A stretch of DNA of 64,000 nucleotides, taken from NCBI GenBank assembly GCA_947650285.1, contig CANTFL010000108.1, positions 62,001 to 126,000 on the forward strand, read 5' to 3'. This stretch comes from Hyaloperonospora brassicae. Its lineage: Eukaryota; Oomycota; Peronosporomycetes; Peronosporales; Peronosporaceae. The notes below the pieces were generated by a model. It saw only the letters and a list, made by a program, of their open reading frames with translations, was not told the DNA's origin and did no database searches. The position numbers and the translations under genes are program-made. Below are positions 56,430 to 64,000 of this stretch, piece after piece (positions within the stretch are counted from its first letter, which is position 1; each line of letters begins with the position of its first letter).

Positions 56430-58046
56430 TAGGTGCTGCGATTGCTATTAATGTTGTTCTACTCGTAGGATCGCATTTTCCTTCGTACTTGTTAGAATAT
56501 ATCATATATAACGCATAATCAAATCAAAAGACCCCAATCAATCTACTATTTCTATTAAGTTTTATTGATGACTTCAATGTTTGCAGACTTCTTCTTCAGC
56601 AGGCATTGAACAGGAAGAAAACGTGCGATGATGCCTTAAGCGTATTCGCCGAAGTATTTTGTCAGTTTATTGAACGAAAACGTGGTAAACATATTTTTGT
56701 CCTGATTCACTTATGTATCCTAAGGCGTGGTCATTTTTTTGTGATCAAATAGGGCATTTTTTATTATCTGATGTGTATTTTATTTTCGGATTTCTGGGGC
56801 ATTCTTTTACTCTCCCTTTTCTGATCGACTAACATATGCACATTAGCATCCTCATCGGAGTAGGGTATAGCTGTACTGAACCTTAGTGTAATAATTACAT
56901 AAAGGTTCAAAAATATCAATCTCATGCATAAAGTTTCGTCTTCCTGTCTCGTTACCCATTTCCAAAAGTCACGTTGGTGTCTATCAATAATAGCAGGTGA
57001 CAAACATTTGATCGCTTTGGTGGCGTTTCTACTCAATAGTCTTACCACTCCGCTTCATCGTCATCCATATATTAGATCAAACTAACAAATAATAGGATGG
57101 GGTGCGTGCCAAAGATCAGGATCGCATTTTCACTAGAAAGTGCTGTCACAGCAAAGGATTTATCTGCGACCACGGGTGATGATTGATTTTATTCGACGGC
57201 ATCTCATCTTGCGAACAAAAAACGGTTTCACTTTCACGTGGAAATGTAATGCTAGATGAGGATGGTCCCCCGTGTAGACCATCTACTCGAAAAGTATAAA
57301 TTGCGTGATACTTAAAGTCGACCACGAAATTAAAGAATATGATGAGGGTAGAGAAGGTCGTGTCGACGCGGTCGTCCCTTTATGCCAATCATAGTAAAAA
57401 GAAGCACTGCAATATCTTCATCTCGCCTGACTCGACAGTCGATAGTACTGAGAAGCACGTCTTTCTTTCGCGCAAATGAGAAATGATGGTGATCAAGTAA
57501 AAGGACTGGGCTGATGTGATGCCGCTAGTCATATAAATATACGCTATGGTGGTCGGATCAATCGTAGTGATCGAAGCGACTGTGATGCTGGTATTATTGC
57601 CACACAACACAGTAGGAGAAGGACTGCATAATTTCGCGGCCGATTCAGCCATGGATGCTGCCAAAGCGATACATGCATTTGTAAATTCGAAACGATCAGC
57701 GATCGCAATCAGATTGAATTTTCTTATTCATCACATTTAGATTTTTCTGAGGCAACTTCCTTACCAAACACAAGTTTGACACCGATGTCTTATGCGGATT
57801 ATGATGAAGTATTATGATCCTAAAGATCAATTGTAGCTCTTAACGATCCTGATACATCACTTTATCTTGTACATTATCAGGATTTGGATCACCCCCAGCG
57901 CTTTTCATAAAACCAATCATTACAGTCCAGGACGATCATTCCGATCCTCTCTGAGATAAATTTTATTCTATGTTTATAAGTGCTGCTCAATAGTACCACT
58001 CAAAATCTTGGTTTCGAATTACACTTTCGATTACAATATTGAGAAG
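55401..58046. other. AT-rich gene-poor interval
   Basis: No recognisable gene. A 21-bp tandem repeat lies at 56240-56290 and a GTT/GCT-rich microsatellite-like run at 56398-56435. The minus-strand frames here are short and low-complexity. Confidence 0.45.
56240..56290. repeat. 21-bp tandem repeat, about 2.3 copies
   Basis: The unit CGCGAGATATTAGGACGTAAA begins at 56244 and 56265 and is followed by a partial third copy. Because 21 is a multiple of three, any frame reading through it repeats a seven-residue unit (minus strand RLRPNIS). Confidence 0.85.
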
Positions 58047-58490
58047 TGTAACGGGGTGATCCAAATACAAGTCATTGATAACAAACAATATATATAGACA
58101 CGATATTACTTGTTATTATGCATCAATATTACCGGGCTTAGGAAATTGTAACGGAACATTTCCATCAAGGGTGTGCTCCTAGGCCGATCCAATAGATGGT
58201 AGATATATGTAATGGCATCAACCAAATTCACCGATTGCTGATAGACGCGCGCATCGGTAGTAAGTAAGAAACCCACATAGGAGAATATAGCTTATTGACG
58301 ATAAAGTTGTACAAAGAAGTTTGGTTTAAGAAACTTGACGAATTGTTATGCAGTTCTAAATTCCCGTTGCTCTGATCACTATTTTCCCAGCTCTCTACCC
58401 CACGATTACTCAACGCTAACGTGCACTTGGTGACCGGGAGCACACACCAATGTATTGAAGGACATACAAGGGATATAGAGCGAATTAAAA
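58047..58490 (+). repeat. Strongly decayed gypsy-clan LTR
   Basis: Begins TGTAACGGGGTGATCC and keeps several landmarks of the solo LTR at 46207-46675 in order (AACGGAACATT, CACATAGGAGA, CAGTTCTAAATTCCC, GGGAGCACACACCAATGTAT). The right end is unclear. Confidence 0.6.
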
Positions 58491-59922
58491 AGAGCGTGAA
58501 AATTACAGGAACCTTGATACAGCGTGGACGTCATTTCGGCAGAAATTACAATAATTATGATTCTATCAAAAGTGCTTGGTCCTTAGCGGTATGGGGATTG
58601 TACGTATAAGTGTACAAAGACTGAATGTGAGGCATACGGAATCCGATTGAATGATGTATTCGTCACGTCGTCATATAAAGCATGCACCCGCTAGCACACT
58701 CTAAAATGTAGTTAGCCATTCGGCGAGGTATTTAACGGTTAAAAAGTTATGGTGAAAAGATGTCGAAATAAAATCCGAATGGCTGCATTGGCACTGCAAA
58801 AACAATGATGGTGGAAGATTTTGCTACGACATGTAATAAAGTAGATTCGAGGTTTGTTGAAACCTAAGCAATGCTTTACTTGAAAAAATTGGTACATTTA
58901 ACAATAACAAGTACCTTTAAAGCTGCCGTTTTGGCAAAAGTTATCGTGTAGCTTGTCTCTCTTCCATCGACTGATGTCTCAGGTGTTTAAGATACTTGGT
59001 ATGTATGATTGAGGGAACGTATGGAGAGCAAACATCCCGCGTGGCGATTATACCCTCTGTTTAGGCAGATTATAATGGGGTGACGATTATTACTTCCCGC
59101 CTTGCTTCATTATACATTTAGTCGTAAGTTCAACGAATCCATATTGAACAAATACATAGTTTAGTGTATCATTTCTGTCTATACTCTCTTGAATCGATTA
59201 TATCCTGCACAAATGCAGTTGCTGTTTCTCTAGTCATTCAATTTATTCTGCTCCTTATCCGCTCAAATCTGTACTGATCCTTAAAGTTTTATTGGCCTTG
59301 CATTATATCAGCGAGTAAGTCAGTGTTGTCGCCGATATTGGCTGGGTATTTGTGTAGTTCTATACATCTACAGTATGTTGGATGCGGCATCGATCTTGGT
59401 TTTTCTTTTTCAAATGTGCTGAAGAGGGGTAAATGCGATAATATTAATGTTGATCTCACGTTAGTATTATGAGGTAAAGCCAAATTGGCAATTCGTGTAA
59501 TCACTTCCTCCACATTAGCTACATTTACAGAATGAAGATGTGGAAAATACGCAGCTAACTAGGCCATTCTCGAATGACAATGTACGAGTGGTACGCTTAT
59601 CGAATGGGTAATTAAATAGAACTTCATATCGACAGAAATCAATTTCAACTTGTAGAAAAGTGGACGTATCTTTTGAGTGTGTCTCCAAGAAATGGTGGTG
59701 AATTTTTTTAATCATCGATGCCTTGATGATCAGATATTGTCATGAATTAACGAAGTCCATATGACCGAGATGTATATTACTGCATCTCGGTCACATGAAC
59801 CTCCGTGAAATTACACTATATTATTACAAAGGAAATCGTGGCGTCGAGACACCGTATCACTACGACAATAGCGCAGATTTCTGCCGCATCCGGCCTTCGT
59901 TAAGCAACAGATGTACGATCTC
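58491..59922. other. AT-rich interval, nothing recognised
   Basis: Only short frames lacking domains. A perfect inverted repeat (ATGACCGAGATG / CATCTCGGTCAC-type) occurs at about 59760-59795, similar in style to the gypsy hairpins. Confidence 0.4.
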
Positions 59923-60385
59923 TGTGAAGACGTGAGCCCGCTACATTCAATTGATACGAATGTATTAACTTTTGTATTTTATTCATTTCGATAATATTCA
60001 ATAATGTTACTCCAGACGAGGAGGTGTTGACGAAATATTACCTCGAAATAACCAATCTTTGGTTGCACCATTTACTTATTGATGAACACGGTCCATCAAA
60101 CAGATTAACATCAAGAGTTACTGGAGGCGCGCAATGGGTGATGAGCAAGAATAGCCACATAGGAGATTGTAGTTTATTGTAATTAGATCAAGACGAAGAT
60201 GACTTAGTAATAAACCGTAACTACATTAATCGCAGTTATACTTTTCCCTTAAACAGAGCCTTCGAGTTCTGCTTATTTCCCCGCGCTTCCTCAAGCCACG
60301 TTTACGTGACGTCGGAAGTACGAAGCATTTCGTTCTGCTAACTTAAGGTCTTACTAGTTATCCGGTAAGAGCGTGCCCCGTTACG
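59923..60385 (+). repeat. Solo LTR of the gypsy clan (463 bp) with target duplication
   Basis: It aligns along its length with the LTR at 46207-46675: GTGAGCCCG near the start, GGCGCGCAATGGGTGATGAG, AGCCACATAGGAGA, CCGCGCTTCCTC and AGAGCGTGCCCCGTTAC near the end. A perfect 5-bp duplication ATCTC flanks it (59918-59922 and 60386-60390), confirming both borders although terminal bases have mutated. Confidence 0.85.
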
Positions 60386-63029
60386 ATCTCGAACTGATGA
60401 TGATCAATTTTGGTGAATATAGGTGAATTCTCGTATCAAGTTTGAGCTTATACGAATATGAATGCGATCTCGTATTAAAATTCAGGTAATGTGAAGCTCA
60501 TGAAAGTGGTATTTATACCACTAGGTCAAGAAGTTTAGATATGTAATGGGCAGTATAGAAATCACTTCGATCATTGGCGTACCTGAACACCTTACAAGTT
60601 CTTTGGTAAAATTCTGGACATGAACAGCCGGTAAAAGTGGCGGATGAACATGGGATACTTTTTTCACAACATCTACTAAGCCCACCTACGCACGTATTGT
60701 GATACGCAAGCATGATCTATAGACGCATATCTTTACATTACACTAGGAGAATGAGTTCTTATAGCATTCGAACTATTTATGCCCCTTCAAAGACTAATAT
60801 GAAATTAAAAGCACAATAATTTTAGTAAGGAAGGACTAGGGACCAATAATGACGTTTTTGTTGTGACTCTGTTCTACTGTTACATGTTTAATCTTCGTAT
60901 TGTCATTGATATAAACGAATATATTTGGATTGTCTAACTAATTACGTTACGCAATATCAGTTGTAGTAGTCCGACATGAAAGGTTTGTTATATTATCTAG
61001 CTTGGATTGTAAATATATTCGGTATTTATTAATAAACTTACGATTGCTAAACATACTAACACCAGGTAAAACTATTTTTAGTAAGTCTCGTGAGGTGTGA
61101 CATCAAAACATTTCGGCTTATTATCTCTTATAATTAAGCTTATTGTATGTCAAAAGGCTTTAAGTATTGTGTTGCCGGGGCCAGGAGGGTCTACGGAAAA
61201 AGCTGATAGGGACTATCTGACGCATAGATATAAAAGGGTTTTGGAAAGGTCCATCACTTCATATTCTTTTCCCTTCAACAATCAACATCGAATCTTCGGT
61301 CTCATATAGTGTATATTTTATTAGAAAGTATATACACGAATTTTCGGTCCCATTAGGTGTATTATTGATAAAAAGCATTTACACTTCGCTAATTGAAAGA
61401 CGGCAACGATCATTTTGGTTCGGCTAGGTTGCGTGTCGAGAGCTATCGTTCTTGGAAGATCTCCGTATCGTAAACACGACAGAGATAGAAGAATTTAAGC
61501 CAAGTTTAGCCTTAACATTTGACTAGACCAAATTTAGGACTAAGTATTGTATGCCGTTCGATCCACTTTTTTGTTTCGTTAAAATTATTCTATCGATGAA
61601 ATGGTATTTGGTTTGCTCTCGTCAATTATCATTTTAGACCTAATTCATCAGTAAAGCAAATGTCCTGTACGATAATTAAGTTAATTGCAAGGACTTCACG
61701 CAGAGTACCCTTGGATCGCTAATAGTTGTACATTCGTAATCACATCTTCAATATGTATGCCTACGATTTTTCTATTATGCGTAAGGATTCAAAATTGCTG
61801 TAAGTCTTAAGACTAATTTACAGGAATATAATCATTCGCTTTTGGGAACCCAATCCATAAATGTCCACCAGATGCCTCTATGCAAATAAAGCTAGACACT
61901 CTTCGGTTGGTCTGATAGGTAATATAGTATTGACGTGATGCCGCTATCAGGCAACCAATTTCCTCGTATCTTACTTTCGATGCTTTTTGTAAAAAATGTA
62001 CTCATGCATTGGTCGTAATTACTTATTATCTAGTGAGTATAGTGAAGCTACCATAGCTCTTGCTAGAAAAAGGATCAATATACACGTAATATTAATATGC
62101 AGCCCTCAACGACGAATTGAGCCAAAAACTATAAATAGATTAAAATGGACGAGTCAGCTAGTTAATATGAACAAACGACTCTAGAATTTAAAAGGCTTGG
62201 TGTAGCGAAGCTACACACCTTTTTAAGTCAGAGGAAGACTAAACGCTATACGCGCACCTTTGGTTTTTAGAACCCGACTTAGAGAGTCAAAAATCTCAGA
62301 GAGCTTACGATTCCTGTTCCAGTGGGTTCAAATGATTCAGCGAATCACAGCGCAAAGTGCACTAGGAGTAGCTTTCTTAACAAGGCGTTGCTAATCTCCT
62401 CTGTCGATCACAAGACGCTTTAAGGAGGCACTTGTCTTTACAGATCAAAATGAGAACCAAGCTTTTTTCTTTTTTATCGAAAATAACACCTCAGAATTGG
62501 GTACTTCATCGAGACCCTAATGTCCTAATATATACCTCTCACAAGGTCTCGTAATCAGTGGTTGACAGACATCAGTCTTTAACAATTGATACGGTGTTCT
62601 TTTATCATTGTAAACGGGATCTCATCCCTTGTGCGCACCACACCTATTGTCGACTTCCAGTCGACGCGTAACCCCGTTTCACTTAGCGAACTAAGATCCT
62701 CAAGAAAATAGATGTGTATAAAAGCAACGACTTAACAAGTAAGCTAGATCACAAATAATTTATTCATGCTGCAAGGGTTGCATATTTAAGTACTAGCAGC
62801 ACGTAGTGCGTGATTATTGGATGCCTAATAAAATCTAGAAACTATCACGATGTAAGACACTTCGCAAAGTACGTGTTGGTCAAAATATGGAATGATGTTT
62901 ATATCATTTTACGCGGATATAAATACCGTTCAAGCACTTTGATGCAAAGATTTACTCTCAATCGGAGAAACACATGATATGTATCCTTTTCAGGTGGCCG
63001 ACAGTCGTCAGCACTAACTAATATATTTA
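60386..63029. other. AT-rich interval with scattered repeats
   Basis: No gene recognised. At 61285-61385 two imperfect copies of a unit (GAATCTTCGGTC / GAATTTTCGGTC with GTGTATA...TATACAC hairpins) lie in tandem. A strong hairpin GGTGTAGC-GAA-GCTACAC lies at 62197-62220. Confidence 0.4.
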
Positions 63030-63110
63030 GGGAATTGCTAATTCACACCCCTTTTCCTTAGATTCACACCCTTCCTTCAAAATCTTACATATAAAAATCC
63101 CTATTTGTTT
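63030..63110. repeat. Single TIR related to the element at 44288-44929
   Basis: AATTCACACCCCTTTTCCTT, GATTCACACCCTTCCTTCAA and ATCTTACATATAAAAATCCC occur in the same order as the left TIR at 44288. No opposite TIR is visible between here and the window end, so this is either a solo end or the left end of a longer element. Confidence 0.75.
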
Positions 63111-64000
63111 AAGGATATGATAAGTGACAAAGGTATTACTCAATAATCTAGGCCATTAATTGGCAAGTAATACGTAACAAATATATAAGACACTACTCAC
63201 GCCTGTATCGATTCACAAATGTCAGTATCGATAAACACGTTCCAGCAGCGATAGGGTGCGTGGCTCGAGGCGCAAATATCGGTCATGCGCGCGCAAAATG
63301 CCAAACAAGACGAGCAAATAAAGCACACGACAAGCATCCGACGCCACTGTGCCGTCTAAAGTTTCAAATGCGCTGGTCTGGAAGTCGATCTAAGCTTTGC
63401 GAGTTTTTTTGCACGTGTTTAGATGGCCTCTGTCCATGCGCGCAGTGATCCAATTTCTGGATGACACGAGACGAAACGAGTTGTGGAACGTAATCAGAAG
63501 AAGAAATGAGAACGCACAGCAGCACTTGTGACAGTGCGTAGCAATTGAAGTGGGAACACGCAAAATGTGCGCGACAGGTTCAATTCCAAAGTGGTCGCAC
63601 AAGAGTTGCGCTGTAACGGACCTAGCGACGTCCTCTGCATTCTATTAACACAATACAAAGCTCACTGCAACGTCAACTGCTTCGATTGCTAGAGCACTGC
63701 AGCGACTGAATTGTTCGTGGTCAGGTAACACAGGTGAAGATGGACGGAAATTGCCATCGAATGCGATTGCTTTGTCTGCAGGTAGTAGCGACTCTCGTAC
63801 AGATCAATTACTATGTAGCGTATACAATACACATAGCAGCACATGCACTGCGTATGTTGGCAGCTATGTGGTGTAGTCATTGAGAGAGAGAGATACTTTG
63901 TATGACGACATCTCAGCTCAGATGTTTTGGATACGAGTGCAACAAACGCATGCATCGACTGACGATCAGGTCAAGTGCATGCTGACCACCACGAGAAGGA
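63111..64000. other. Window end, nothing recognised
   Basis: The sequence becomes more GC-rich after about 63230. No frame with a recognisable domain. A (GA)n run at about 63882-63894. If the TIR at 63030 is the left end of a larger element, this stretch would be its cargo. Confidence 0.35.

Overview
The window looks like a nuclear contig from an oomycete of the Phytophthora / downy mildew kind. The basis is compact, nearly intronless housekeeping genes with short GT-AG introns, MtN3/SWEET sugar transporters, an oomycete-style ankyrin protein built on an 'EGC(T/S)..AMD.AA..GHLE.VKWLH' unit, and abundant Ty3/gypsy and Ty1/copia LTR retrotransposons. The species cannot be named from the sequence alone.

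Layout. (1) 1-7042: a minus-strand Ty3/gypsy chromodomain element whose 3' end lies outside the window. (2) 7.0-18.4 kb: two tandem minus-strand SWEET genes in a repeat-poor stretch with decayed transposon scraps and possible SINE-like sequence. (3) 18.4-29.3 kb: a gene-rich plus-strand block with an ankyrin-repeat protein, cytosolic lysyl-tRNA synthetase carrying a GST-C/eEF1B-like tail, condensin II subunit H2 (one short intron) and an unknown protein with a duplicated helical module. (4) 31.1-42.7 kb: a decayed Ty1/copia element split by a complete young copy of the same gypsy family (32017-39996, 391-bp LTRs, TACAA target duplication). (5) 42.7-48 kb: an AT-rich transposon graveyard with decayed gypsy fragments, a solo LTR and a TIR element that carries pieces of two host genes, an adenylate kinase and a PTPLA/HACD 3-hydroxyacyl-CoA dehydratase. 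(6) 48.5-53.2 kb: a NicO/UreH-type metal transporter (one intron), an RGG-rich CHTOP/FoP-like gene and a STIMATE/TMEM110-like membrane protein (two introns). (7) 53.6-64 kb: mostly AT-rich relics, including two more decayed solo LTRs of the gypsy clan.

The strongest unexplained signal is in the gypsy family. Both copies, through LTRs, gag, protease, RT, integrase and the antisense region, are filled with short perfect inverted repeats (arms about 7-10 bp, spacers about 4-10 bp) every few tens of bases. Diverged solo LTRs keep hairpins at matching positions with different arm sequences, including compensatory changes. The element also carries a long coiled-coil-like reading frame on the strand opposite gag-pol, running antisense to the integrase/chromodomain linker, and a gag TAG stop in frame with protease in a purine-rich, hairpin-forming context.

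The host genes look like unrelated housekeeping or transport functions: sugar efflux, translation, chromosome condensation, metal transport, mRNA export and ER membrane contact. I see no sign of an operon or gene cluster acting together, and no convincing RxLR or Crinkler effector, tRNA, rRNA or CRISPR.
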